Part shown: positions 1-9,100 of the stretch, piece by piece
Numbering within the stretch: position 1 is the first letter of the stretch
How the letters are laid out: each line of letters starts with the position of its first letter
Assembly: GCF_024721015.1 (NCBI RefSeq)
Contig: NZ_JANAIF010000043.1
Coordinates: 1-33,417, forward strand
Direction: 5' to 3'
DNA from: Xenorhabdus bovienii
GTDB lineage: Bacteria > Pseudomonadota > Gammaproteobacteria > Enterobacterales > Enterobacteriaceae
Length of the DNA stretch: 33,417 nt
Notes under the pieces: generated by a model
What the model was told of the DNA's origin: nothing
Databases searched by the model: none
What the model saw: only the letters and a program-made list of their open reading frames with translations
Made by a program: the position numbers and the translations under genes

Positions 1-185
1 TAGCACTGGCATTTACTCTCGTTTGGTTACCAATGTGGGCTGATTGATTTATGAACATAAAACATCAACAGTCCCTAGTAGAGATAATCTATCTGGGTAT
101 TAATGGTTTGGCATGAATAGTTAAACTGTGGCAGGTGAAGCCAGGGATAACAAGGATAAAACTAAATAGGTAGGGGTAAGTGAGA

Positions 186-1670
186 ATGCAGGGCAAGAAA
201 ATCGGGTATCTTATTGGTGGCGCCATTCTGGCTACGTCTTATTTAGCACAGGCAGAGACCTTACAGCCTGATCCGGCTTGGCAACAAGGTAAACTTGAAA
301 ATGGGTTCAGTTGGCAAGCCCTGCAAACTCCACAGCGTCCCAATGACAGGATACAACTGCGTTTAATCGTGAAAACCGGTTCACTGGCAGAGAAAACGCA
401 ACAACAAGGCTACACCTACCTCATTCCCAAAGTCGTATTGTTCAGCAGCAAAGATTTGTCATCGCAAAAACTGGAAAATCTGTGGCGCAACGCGATTGAT
501 AGCAAAAATCCCCTTCCTCCTGCCATTGTTTCATATGATTTCACGCTCTATAGCCTCAGCCTACCAAATAACCGCCCTGATTTACTGAAAGATGCGCTGG
601 TATGGCTGTCGGATATTGCGGGTGGTGCGGTTTTTACGCCAGAGACTTTGGCACAGGCCATGAAAGCGACCGATCATTCCGTCGCGACTTTACCTGCAGA
701 TATACAAGATCCTGTGTGGCGGATGCGGCTGCAAGGCTCGACATTGCTCGATCATGATCCGGGTGCGAGCGTATCAGTGCCTGTAGATGTCAAAAAAGTT
801 GAAGCATTTTATCGGCAATGGTACACGCCAGATGCGATGACTCTGTATGTTGCTGGTCATGTTGACAGCCGGGTACTGTCAGAGCGCATTAATCAGGCGT
901 TCTCGCCATTGAAAGGAAAACGGCAGACACCGGTAGCCGTTGCGACGTTGTTGCCGCTGAAATCAGAAACGCTTGGCGTAGTCAGTGATAAAGCTCAACA
1001 AGATCGGTTGTCTTTAGTCTGGAACCTGAACTGGCAACCGATTAATGATTCGCAGACCCTGTTTCAGTATTGGTTAAACGATTTGGCTCGTGAAGCGCTT
1101 TATCGCTACCTGCAATTGGGGCGGGAAGAAGAGCAGGCTGACATGAAGTTAGATCTGGATTGTCGCATATTGTACCAGCGGGCAAACTGTTTTTTGAATA
1201 TGGATACTTCTTCGGGCAATCTGACAGAATCCACACTTTATCTGGCTTCTGAACTGGCATCATTGCGTGAAAATGGTCTGCCACAAGAGCAATTTGATGA
1301 ACTGTATGCTCAGAAACGGCTTCAATTGCAACAGCTCTTTGCGGTCTATGCCCGTACAAATACCGATCTATTGATTAACCAGCGCCTGATTTCACAGCAG
1401 AATAATGTGATAGATATTGCACCGGAGCAATTCCAGCGCTTAAGACAGACGTTTTTATCTTCTCTGACACCACAGCTTTTGAACAAAAAACTGAAAGAGA
1501 TGTTGTCTCAGGACATCTCCTTTATTCTGGTGCAGCCAAAAGATGAAACGGCCGTTAATGTGAATCAGCTCAGAAACGGTTTTAACCAGATTATGCGGCC
1601 GGGGCCTGTGCCGGAAACACCCGCCGTTGATACCAAGCAAGCTGCTGACATCAAAAAAGGAGCGGAGTAG
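186..1670 (+). CDS. yhjJ: YhjJ-like periplasmic M16-family peptidase homologue, probably non-catalytic
   Basis: A 494-residue insulinase-fold (M16) protein, close to the roughly 500 residues of E. coli YhjJ. Residues 1-24 form a signal peptide ending AQA before Glu, so it is predicted to act in the periplasm. The N-terminal half has the M16 beginning (a GS..E....GY stretch after a predicted beta strand) and a later segment VEAFYRQWYTPDAMTLYVAG, the usual family pattern around the middle of the domain. The zinc motif HxxEH that should follow GSLAEKTQQQGYT is replaced by YLIPKV, so catalysis is unlikely. A GTG lies 6 nt earlier, but AGGGG at 172-176 is spaced 9 nt from this ATG and only 3 nt from the GTG, so the ATG is chosen. 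It is convergent with the LysR gene downstream. Identification rests on family pattern, length and the nearby yhjD. Its substrate or partner is unknown. Confidence 0.8.
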   Translation: MQGKKIGYLIGGAILATSYLAQAETLQPDPAWQQGKLENGFSWQALQTPQRPNDRIQLRLIVKTGSLAEKTQQQGYTYLIPKVVLFSSKDLSSQKLENLWRNAIDSKNPLPPAIVSYDFTLYSLSLPNNRPDLLKDALVWLSDIAGGAVFTPETLAQAMKATDHSVATLPADIQDPVWRMRLQGSTLLDHDPGASVSVPVDVKKVEAFYRQWYTPDAMTLYVAGHVDSRVLSERINQAFSPLKGKRQTPVAVATLLPLKSETLGVVSDKAQQDRLSLVWNLNWQPINDSQTLFQYWLNDLAREALYRYLQLGREEEQADMKLDLDCRILYQRANCFLNMDTSSGNLTESTLYLASELASLRENGLPQEQFDELYAQKRLQLQQLFAVYARTNTDLLINQRLISQQNNVIDIAPEQFQRLRQTFLSSLTPQLLNKKLKEMLSQDISFILVQPKDETAVNVNQLRNGFNQIMRPGPVPETPAVDTKQAADIKKGAE

Positions 1671-1795
1671 CTTCAGGTTTTTACAACAGTTTGGTTGTTA
1701 TTTGACCTTGTGATGCTGATTGCGACGCAATCCTCGAAACTTTAAAAGCCTATATTGAGAGTCAGGCAACCCCTGATTAAAGTGCTTCTCACTTT

Positions 1796-1837
1796 CGCCG
1801 TAAAACTCTCTCCCGAATTGGGCGAGGGTTTACGGCG
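1796..1837. other. Long imperfect hairpin between convergent genes
   Basis: A left arm of 19 nt starting CGCCGTAAA (1796-1814), loop GAATT (1815-1819) and right arm of 18 nt ending TTTACGGCG (1820-1837) form a stem with one unpaired A, one mismatch and a G-T pair. It sits between the stop codons of yhjJ (+) and the LysR gene (-). It may end transcription in both directions or protect 3' ends, but no T-run follows on either strand. A dispersed REP-like element is the alternative. Confidence 0.55.
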
Positions 1838-1850
1838 AGATAGCTAAACA

Positions 1851-2738
1851 TCATAACTTGATCTTCTCTACCAGATAATCAATAAACACTCTGCATTTGC
1901 GCTGAATTTTGTGCCCATTTGGGAATACGATTGTTACAGGCTGTTTTGGCAGTGAATACTCAGGAAAAAGTTGCACTAGATTGCCTGATTTCAGCTCGGT
2001 TTCTATCATCCATTCCGGTAAGACAGTCACACCGAACCCTGCAATAGCCATTGTTTTTATTGATGTCGAAGAGTTGGTGTTGAATCTGGCTTTAGCACGT
2101 ATATCAATTGACGGTAAGGCGGGGTGACTTAATTCCCAGTGGGTCGGTGTTTGCAAATTACTGTTGGCAATCCAATCAACGCCCCTGAGATCATTGACTG
2201 ATTCCAGTTTATTTTTTTCAAGCCAGTCAGGTGATGCCACCAGATAAATTTTATAGTCAGCAATTTTACGACTTTTAAGAGAAGAATCTCGCAATACCCC
2301 CAACCTAATGGCTAAATCCAGCCTGTCTGAAATAAGGTCATTAAGAGCAGAGCCAGCGTTATAGCTGATATTAAGTTGTGGATGTATCTTACAGAACTCG
2401 CCAATCAGAGGAAGAAGAAACCGATCACCGAACTCGATTGTTGATGTGATACGTAGGGTGCCAGAAAGTGAAAGATACTGTTCAGCCACATTATCTAAGC
2501 TGGACTGAATATTAATAAAGATTTCACTAAATTCATTGTAAAGAAGCTGACCAGCTTCCGTCAGCGCAACTCCTCTGGAATTACGAATCAATAACGGTAT
2601 GTTTAATGACTCTTCCAGCCGCTTAACGTGGATACTGGTCATTGCTTTGCTGATCAACAGCCGTTCTGCTGCCCGTGTGAATGATCCACAATCCACTACA
2701 GCGATAAAGGTTTGAATCCGGTTTAATTGGTTATTCAT
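1851..2738 (-). CDS. LysR-type transcriptional regulator
   Basis: A 295-residue protein of usual LysR length. Residues 1-60 form the winged helix-turn-helix (RIQTFIAVVDCGSFTRAAERL, then the recognition helix and the RNSRGVALTEAG wing). Residues about 90-290 are the periplasmic-binding-protein-like effector domain, with the SGTLRITSTIEFG opening typical of the CrgA/AaeR-like subgroup. It is divergent from the MFS exporter gene with 89 bp between start codons, the classic layout in which a LysR protein controls the neighbouring gene and itself in response to a small molecule. The ligand cannot be told from sequence. The ATG at 2738 has only a weak Shine-Dalgarno sequence, but the protein start aligns with the family. 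E. coli has a LysR gene (yhjC) beside yhjD; whether this is its orthologue is uncertain. Confidence 0.9.
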   Translation of the reverse strand: MNNQLNRIQTFIAVVDCGSFTRAAERLLISKAMTSIHVKRLEESLNIPLLIRNSRGVALTEAGQLLYNEFSEIFINIQSSLDNVAEQYLSLSGTLRITSTIEFGDRFLLPLIGEFCKIHPQLNISYNAGSALNDLISDRLDLAIRLGVLRDSSLKSRKIADYKIYLVASPDWLEKNKLESVNDLRGVDWIANSNLQTPTHWELSHPALPSIDIRAKARFNTNSSTSIKTMAIAGFGVTVLPEWMIETELKSGNLVQLFPEYSLPKQPVTIVFPNGHKIQRKCRVFIDYLVEKIKL

Positions 2739-2827
2739 TATTGTTAATTACAGCTAAACGGAATGTTCAATTTATATTCATAGCCTTAACGGGTCAAGAA
2801 AGCCTAAACTCCGCAGTGGAGGGCATA

Positions 2828-4177
2828 ATGACTTATCGTTATCGTATTGCAATAATTTTTCTGGTTGGTTTTTTTATAGACTGCATCAACATTTTTATGT
2901 CAGCTATAGCCTTACCAGATATCGCACGTAATTTGTCAGTTTCGGAATCAACGGTAACCTGGGTTGCGAATAGTTACATATTGGGATTAACTCTCATTAT
3001 TCCTATAAGTAACTGGTTGGCAAGTCGGTTTGGCACCCGCCAAATCATGATTGCATCCATGTTGATTTTTTCAATAGCCGCGTTTTTTGCGGGTATGGCG
3101 ACGCATTTTCTCAGCCTAGCACTATTCCGTTTTGTACAGGGTCTCGGTGGAGGATTGTTGATTCCTGTCGGGCAGGCCCTGACTTTGAGTCTGTTTAAAA
3201 AACACGAAAGAGCAAAGATTTCAACGATTATTATGGCGGTCGCATTAATCGCCCCCGCAGTCTCTCCGGGAGTGGGGGGGATAATCGTAGATCATTTCTC
3301 TTGGCATTGGGTGTTTTTCAGCAATATTCCTTTTAGTCTTATCGCAGCACTGTTGTCATTTTTCTGGATTAAAACGGAAAAAACAACGGCTCCTAAACCT
3401 GATTTGAGCGGCCTATTTTTGGTAAGTTTGTCGCTGGCTTCTCTTTTGCTTGGTTTGTCGCTCTATGCTGAAGCAAGCATTAAATTCGTGCCTTACATAT
3501 TGGTTATCACAGGAATTTTGTTTGCTTTACTTTATGTTCGCCATTACCGCCGCATCAATAATCCGGTACTCGATTTAAACATTCTGACCAACATCCAGAT
3601 GCGTTTTTCAATATGGGTCTATTACGCTGTACCCGGTGTATTTACCGGAGTGAACCTGCTCAATATCTTCTATCTACAACAAGAACTGAATTGGTCTGCG
3701 GAGAAAGCCGGATTACTGATGCTTTTTTATGCAGCCGGTTCCTTCTGTGCGATATTAGTCTGTGGTCGAATATATAACCAGTTGGGGTCGGTACGTTTGT
3801 TCTTTGCCGGTCTCGTTTTACATGCCGCAGGAATTGCCATACTCGCTACTGTAAATACCCCTCAGGATCAGCCTCTTCTGATTATGGCATACCTTTTGAT
3901 GGGAATCGGTGGGGGGATAGGCGCAAATACCGCGCAAACTACGGCGATGCTGGGTTTTGAAGGCGAAGATTTATCCCGTGCCAGCACGATCTGGAATCTC
4001 AATCGCCAGATATGTTTTAGTATTGGCGCCACTATTTTTGCCATGATTTTTAATGTATTGCAGCATAAAACCACTCCGGCAACGGCTTACTCTATCACGT
4101 TTATTATTGCAGCAATTTCAGGTTTATTGCCCCTGTTAAAATTGCGCCAACTGGCTAAGAGTCGGGAGACTGTATGA
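2828..4177 (+). CDS. MFS multidrug-type exporter (DHA2/EmrB-QacA family)
   Basis: A 449-residue, very hydrophobic protein with about 12-14 predicted membrane helices, likely a proton-driven exporter in the inner membrane. The first helix holds the D...IFMSAIALPDIA pattern common to EmrB/QacA proteins. A degenerate motif A (SRFGTRQIMI) follows helix 2, and an antiporter motif C-like stretch APAVSPGVGG lies in helix 5, followed by HWVFFSNIP, a DHA2 signature. The frame stays open 87 nt further upstream, but GGAGGG at 2818-2823 precedes the ATG at 2828 and the protein then begins directly with the first helix, so this start is chosen. The stop overlaps the next gene by 4 nt, so the two are translationally coupled. 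A divergent LysR regulator adjoins. The exported compound is unknown. A run of seven G lies at 3274-3280. Confidence 0.88.
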   Translation: MTYRYRIAIIFLVGFFIDCINIFMSAIALPDIARNLSVSESTVTWVANSYILGLTLIIPISNWLASRFGTRQIMIASMLIFSIAAFFAGMATHFLSLALFRFVQGLGGGLLIPVGQALTLSLFKKHERAKISTIIMAVALIAPAVSPGVGGIIVDHFSWHWVFFSNIPFSLIAALLSFFWIKTEKTTAPKPDLSGLFLVSLSLASLLLGLSLYAEASIKFVPYILVITGILFALLYVRHYRRINNPVLDLNILTNIQMRFSIWVYYAVPGVFTGVNLLNIFYLQQELNWSAEKAGLLMLFYAAGSFCAILVCGRIYNQLGSVRLFFAGLVLHAAGIAILATVNTPQDQPLLIMAYLLMGIGGGIGANTAQTTAMLGFEGEDLSRASTIWNLNRQICFSIGATIFAMIFNVLQHKTTPATAYSITFIIAAISGLLPLLKLRQLAKSRETV

Positions 4178-4578
4178 ACAACGCAAGAGAATTAATTGCG
4201 CATCGAAGCATCATGGAACTTCACCAATGGATAGAAGACGTATTTACCAATGATCAGCAAAAAGGTGCTGCGTCTCTGGAAAAACTGCTTTCTTGCTTCA
4301 GCCCTGAATTCAGCATGATTACAACTCGTGGACATACTGCTTTTTTTGTTCAGGTCAGTGAGCTGTTTCATCAGAATATCGGTAACAAACCCGGTCTAAA
4401 GATTGAAATCGATTCAATTAAGACACTTGTCAATACTGGCGATACAGTGGTATGCCAATACAGGGAAACACATTGCATGAATGACATAAAACAAGCACGT
4501 TGGTCTGTTGTCATCATTGAATTTAAAGAGGGAAATGCGTTATGGCGTTACCTTCATGAAACCTCGATTGTGGTTTAA
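4174..4578 (+). CDS. Small NTF2-like (SnoaL/DUF4440-type) protein
   Basis: A 134-residue soluble protein starting in the ATGA overlap with the exporter stop. The pattern is a helical first 45 residues (LHQWIEDVFTN, then LEKLLSCFSPEFSMITTRG), then strands ending with VIIEFKEGNALWRYLHETSI, which fits the alpha+beta cone fold of the NTF2/SnoaL-like superfamily. Such proteins are either small enzymes (isomerases, cyclases, hydrolases) or ligand-binding pockets; no catalytic residue can be assigned here. Tight coupling to the exporter suggests it binds or modifies the same small molecule. The fold assignment is from pattern recognition only. Confidence 0.7.
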   Translation: MNNARELIAHRSIMELHQWIEDVFTNDQQKGAASLEKLLSCFSPEFSMITTRGHTAFFVQVSELFHQNIGNKPGLKIEIDSIKTLVNTGDTVVCQYRETHCMNDIKQARWSVVIIEFKEGNALWRYLHETSIVV

Positions 4579-4614
4579 ACATGACGCAGTACCAAATGAG
4601 TAAAATTTTCCAAA

Positions 4615-4638
4615 AAAGGGCGATCAAATTCGCCCTTT
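4615..4638 (-). terminator. Intrinsic terminator after the tautomerase gene
   Basis: A perfect 9-bp stem, AAAGGGCGA / TCGCCCTTT, with a 6-nt loop (4624-4629). Read on the - strand the GC core is followed by six T, as expected for Rho-independent termination of the tautomerase/yhjD transcript. It lies 29 nt past the tautomerase stop and could also act weakly on the + strand exporter transcript. Confidence 0.8.
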
Positions 4639-4667
4639 ACATCGATAAACTATCCGTCAATCATCGG

Positions 4668-4874
4668 CTACTTTTTCGCCGTAGCCCTGACTTCGGTTAC
4701 ACTTTTGCCGCCAATGCCCCAGTTATCCGTTTCAACTTCATCAATAATGACAAACGTCGTCGCCGGGTTTTTACCCAGTACATCCACCAGCAGCTGGGTT
4801 GCACCTTCAATCAATTGCTTCTTCTGCTCGGCAGTCGCGCCTTCGCGGGTGATTCTGATGTTTACAAATGGCAT
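4668..4874 (-). CDS. 4-oxalocrotonate tautomerase family protein
   Basis: A 68-residue protein matching the short tautomerase family, in which the initiator Met is removed and Pro-1 acts as the catalytic base in keto-enol tautomerisation. It begins Met-Pro-Phe-Val-Asn-Ile. Arg-9 (counting from Pro) sits where the family has its substrate-binding Arg-11, and the C-terminal hairpin reads DNWGIGGKSV, matching the family's HFGIGG with Trp for the hydrophobic Phe. The frame is open 72 nt further upstream, but AAGGAG lies 7-8 nt before this ATG and Pro must follow the start, so this start is firm. It is 29 nt downstream of yhjD in the same orientation and ends before a terminator, so the two are probably co-transcribed. 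The physiological substrate is unknown. Confidence 0.9.
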   Translation of the reverse strand: MPFVNIRITREGATAEQKKQLIEGATQLLVDVLGKNPATTFVIIDEVETDNWGIGGKSVTEVRATAKK

Positions 4875-4903
4875 ACATGACTCCTTTTTGGGTGTGTTTG
4901 GAT

Positions 4904-5878
4904 TTATTCTGATTGCTTCTCTGCGGTGGCGATCCATGCAGCACAAAACAGTGTCAGACGGGCAAAGAAATAGAAAAATGCCATCAAACCAATGACCGAG
5001 CCGAAGGCGGCGCCAGAAGGCGAACTGGCAAGTCTTGGCAGCATGATCGTCATAATGTATTTAATGATTTCAAACCCAACAGCGGCCATTAATGTTCCCT
5101 GAAACAGCGCTTTCCGCTCAGGTTGATGCCGGGGCAAGATCCACAGTATCCACAGAAATAACAAATAATTGGCAGAAATGGAAATGGTCATGCCTATCAG
5201 TGTCCATGCAGGGCGCAGCCATTCAATACCTTCTAATCCAAGGGCATGAACGAGGGTTGCCTGAGCAGATCCGGCGATAGAGGTCAGCGAAAGCGTTATC
5301 ACCAATGCGAACAGCAGACCGAATAGGGAGAAAAAATCGCGGATATACTGAGAGTAGATTTTTTCTTTTTCTGCATGATGACGTTCCCAGACATCACGGG
5401 ATTGGGCGAGGATGGCTTCGCGTAAGTTGCCTACCCAGTTCACTCCTGAATAGAGTGCGATTGCCAGACCCGTCAATCCAACCGTCGTTCTTTGATTCAC
5501 TGCGGTATCAACACTGTTTTTCAGCGTATTGGCCAATGACGGGTCACTGATGCTATTGGCAATGCCATTGATTAACCTTGTCAGCAGATCAGGATTGGAT
5601 GCCAACACAAAACCCGCGGTGGCAAAAGAGAGCATCAATATTGGGATCAGAGATAGAAATGAAAAATAGGTAATGGCGGCACCGAACTGACTCCCCATCC
5701 GATCATTGAAGCGTTGGAGAGTTCGGATTAAATGGGCAATAAAGGGAATGCGTCGGATATAGTTACTAATGCGAATTGTCATGGAAAGCGCTTTCTTACT
5801 GCCATCCAGCCCTTTCTGCAACGGTGTGTTGTCTTTTTCCGTGTTAGAGCGTTCCTTCTTTTCAATATCACTTAGCAT
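4904..5878 (-). CDS. yhjD: YhjD, YihY/BrkB-family inner membrane protein
   Basis: A 324-residue integral membrane protein of the YihY/BrkB family (E. coli YhjD is about 337 residues). A polar, Lys/Glu-rich N-terminal tail of about 60 residues precedes the family block GSQFGAAITYFSFLSLIPILML. There are about six membrane helices in all, ending in AAFGSVIGLMAFFYFFARLTLFCAAWIA, the conserved last-helix pattern. The ATG at 5878 is preceded by AAGGGG at good spacing. The family has been linked to envelope lipid or lipopolysaccharide trafficking in E. coli, but a transport mechanism is not established. yhjD and yhjJ are close neighbours in E. coli, which supports both names. It heads a probable two-gene unit with the tautomerase. 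Confidence 0.87.
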   Translation of the reverse strand: MLSDIEKKERSNTEKDNTPLQKGLDGSKKALSMTIRISNYIRRIPFIAHLIRTLQRFNDRMGSQFGAAITYFSFLSLIPILMLSFATAGFVLASNPDLLTRLINGIANSISDPSLANTLKNSVDTAVNQRTTVGLTGLAIALYSGVNWVGNLREAILAQSRDVWERHHAEKEKIYSQYIRDFFSLFGLLFALVITLSLTSIAGSAQATLVHALGLEGIEWLRPAWTLIGMTISISANYLLFLWILWILPRHQPERKALFQGTLMAAVGFEIIKYIMTIMLPRLASSPSGAAFGSVIGLMAFFYFFARLTLFCAAWIATAEKQSE

Positions 5879-5899
5879 TACATCCCCTTAAATCTGGTC

Positions 5900-5968
5900 T
5901 TGCCTGATGTTACTCACAATGTTAACTCTATGCGCTGAATCGGTATGTAGAAAAAGAGTAACAGGCAA
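5900..5968. repeat. Spaced inverted repeat upstream of yhjD
   Basis: TTGCCTGATGTTACTC at 5900-5915 is mirrored by GAGTAACAGGCAA at 5956-5968: 13 paired bases with a 3-nt bulge and a 40-nt spacer. It starts 22 nt upstream of the yhjD start, in a 252-bp gap that also holds the tpsA terminator. It could be a pair of operator half-sites or a large leader hairpin. No regulator is recognised. Confidence 0.35.
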
Positions 5969-6077
5969 AACGGAAAAGGCAACAGATACGGATAGGTCTG
6001 TGGCAGTGGGTAAGAGAGTGATTAAATGGGCAGAACTCAAGGATAAATAAAGGATATATAAATGATTAAGAAATAGA

Positions 6078-6106
6078 AGTACGGTAGCCGCATGGCATAC
6101 CGTACT
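6078..6106 (-). terminator. Probable intrinsic terminator of the tpsBA operon
   Basis: AGTACGGTAGCC (6078-6089) pairs with GGC and TACCGTACT (6094-6106, one bulged A) around a GCAT loop, giving a 12-bp stem. It is 24 nt past the tpsA stop. On the - strand it is followed by a T-rich rather than pure-T tract, so efficiency is uncertain. Confidence 0.6.
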
Positions 6107-6130
6107 GAGGAAAAATCAAAGAAACGCTGA

Positions 6131-9100
6131 TTAATCTAATTGATGGCCTTTGATCCCACTGTGGGTAGCAGGAATTTCTGTATCGTGGCTCTCATTTTTT
6201 ACGAAAGGAATTTTTCCGGAAAAAATGTTTTTTTGTGCAGCACCGGTAAGGCCTACGATGGAATCTGGTAGATTAACACCGAGATTTCTACCCTTATCGT
6301 ATCCAGTCACAGACTGATGTCCAATCTGCTGGGTATTCATTGATACCGTCCCTTGTGCACTGTCAATTTTACCGCCGACTAAATAGGTTTTTCCTGCGAC
6401 ATCCAGATTAACGCCGTGAGTACCGGTCAGGGTGGACTGCTCACCAATGGCTTCTCTGTCCAGCGTATCGTAATTGCCTTTCAGTTTACCGCTGTAACCT
6501 TTGAAGGCGGCAGTCAACTGGTCTTTTAGTCCCGGCACCTCTTTTTTATCATCCGCTGCTGTGGTTTCAGGTGCTGCTTCTGATGAACTGCTATCGGCAG
6601 TCGGTACAGGAAGTGTAGCTTTATCGTCTCCTTTGACCGTTTTGCTGTAACCCAAGCCAGCATCCAGGCCGACATTCAGGCTATGAGTGCTGTCTTTGAG
6701 GCTTTCAACATTGAAATTGCCACCTACATTGCCTGTCACATGATCGGCCGTAATATTGGTGCCTTTGAGTGAAGTATCGCCACCGCTGGTCAGCGTGACG
6801 TTACCGCCGGACACATGGCCGTTATGGTATGTCATTGTATCCAGACGATTGACACCGAATTTCACTTCACCACCAATGTTATATTTGCTATCGATGATTT
6901 TGTTGCCAGCCTCACTGCTGTCAGTGGAATTGTCAGTTGCCGCATTGCTACTTCCTGCGCTACCCCCGCTTTCATTGTTACGGGCCTTGCTGGACATCCC
7001 CCCTTTGCCCTTGAGACCAACATTCCAGCCATTGTTGTTGACGGTGTCCTGGGCGGAAGTCAGTTCAATTTTCCCACGTTGTGCAGTTAAATCGACTTGC
7101 TTACCAGAGACATCAGAACCCTTCAGTGCCAGATTATTGCCTGCATTCAGGTTTACACCCTGTTCACCTGTGAGGGTACTGGTTTGAGCCGTCGTGCTGT
7201 TCTGCTGGTCAGTGTTATAACCACCGCCAGCGCTGGCACTGAAATTTTTACCATCTGGGTTGGTTCCCACGGTCAGAGAAATTTCTCCATTGTGGCCTGT
7301 ACGGTTTTGCTCGTTGCGGTTGGTGGCTTGATCGAACTGGATATTTTCTTTCGCATTGATGTTTGTACTGCCACTGCCCGCATTCATGGTAGTGCCTTGG
7401 TAACGGGCGTCTCTGGTCACTTGGATATCAATACCGTTTTGTGCCTGTACTCCGCTGGTCACGGCGTTAGCACTGCTGTTGGAGGTTGCCTGATAGCTGC
7501 CATCACCTTTGCCATTAACGGAAATATCACTGCCAGTTGAGGTGTAAACGCGCAGGCGGGCGTTGCCTGTGGTGTCAGAAGAATGGCTATCTTTACGATT
7601 GTAGGCGGCTTCACTGGTATGACTGCCGGCTGTCAGTGACACGTCGCCTTTATTGGCCTGATATTGGGTTCCTTGATCGTAAGCATCACCGTTAGTGGTG
7701 ACTTTGACGTTACCCGCCTGGATTGAAGTGACGACTGCGTTTGACTGGCTATTGCCGGTATAATGGCTGCGGCCTTTGGCCGCTAACTCAAGGCCGGCAT
7801 TCGGTAAGCCAATTTTGGCAATGGAAGTATCCAATTTCTTCTCACTGACCGCTTTGGCTGTTTTTTCTGCCGGACGAGTCGTTGCACTGTAATCGGCTGA
7901 ACCACTGATTTCACCGTCCACCCGCAACTGATTGGTGGAGTTTGATTCCGTATTTTCTGTCGCCAGGTTTTTGCTGCTACCGGCATTGGCCTGGTAAGCA
8001 CCATTGACCTGATGCTGAGTGCCTTGCTGTTTTAACTCTCCCATCGCATTCAATTCAAGATTGCCGGTGACTTGAGTTTTTGATACCACTGCAGTGGTTT
8101 GGTTTTGGGATTGGCCATTACTGGCGTAACCCCCTTCAATACCGCCACCGAGCCTATCCATACCACCGGTCAAAAACAGACCGCCACGGCCTTTTACCTG
8201 TGAATTCTCGGTTGATGTCCTGTTTTCTCCGGTCAGGAAGTTGATATTGTTCCCTGTAACTTTGGCATCACCTTGTGTCGTCACTAATTTGGAGCCAGTG
8301 ACAGTGACATTTTCGCTTGCATTTACGGTAAGGTTGCCACCGTTCAATTCTGATGGACGCTGCGTTGTGACATCGGTTTTCTGACTATCACGCGTGTGCT
8401 CAAGGCCGATACCGACACGGTACTGTTTGTCTTCTGCTTCACGGGCGTAATATTGCCAGTTTAGATCGGTTTTTTCCTGATGATGTCTATTCTGCTCACC
8501 ATAAGCCAGTACATTGATGTTGCCTGATGTATTCACTTGCAGCTCACCCGCACTTTTCACCAGACTACCAATGATATTGATATCTTTATTGCTGAGTAAT
8601 TTCAGATCGGTATCGGAAACCAGCTGACTGTTGGACGTGGTCTGCTGTGTATTGTGTTCTTGGTTCGAATTTTTGGTAATGTTAAATATTGTACCGGTTC
8701 TTTCATCCACTTTCTTATAGGAGTTGTTAACCGCGTTATCAATGATTAATTGCCCATCATTTGCTTCAACATAAGCTCCCTGTTGTGCTTTCACTTTACT
8801 GCCGGTAATAGTGACACCATTCATCCCCGACAGCAGCAAATGTCCGTTTGCGTTGATATCAGAGGTATGATGAGTTTCTTCTTTATTGAGGTTATCTTTG
8901 TTACTGCCGCCCGCAATGCCACCCCAGTATTTCTTACTCTTGGCAAGGCTTTGATTATCAACAAGAGATTGAACCGTGATTTTCGCCTGCTGATCGGCAG
9001 AAACAATCAGGTTTTTGCCAGAATTGACCTGAGAACCGATAATTTCAGCATTTGCTCCGGCATTGATGCCTAAATCTCCCCCTGCATTCAATTCACTGCC

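Noticed and set aside
3..47. Short open end at the window start reading ALAFTLVWLPMWAD before a stop
   Set aside because: It could be the C-terminus of a membrane protein from outside the window, but 14 residues in one of several possible frames are too few to support a gene.
4581..4880. 99-codon + strand frame opposite the tautomerase gene
   Set aside because: It covers the terminator and the antisense of a well-supported tautomerase with its own Shine-Dalgarno, and the translation resembles no family.
6111..6125. AAAAATCAAAGAAAC occurring both here and at 12934-12948, flanking the tpsBA operon
   Set aside because: A 15-nt A-rich match on either side could mark an inserted block, but low-complexity sequence makes chance likely. 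No target-site duplication or transposase accompanies it.
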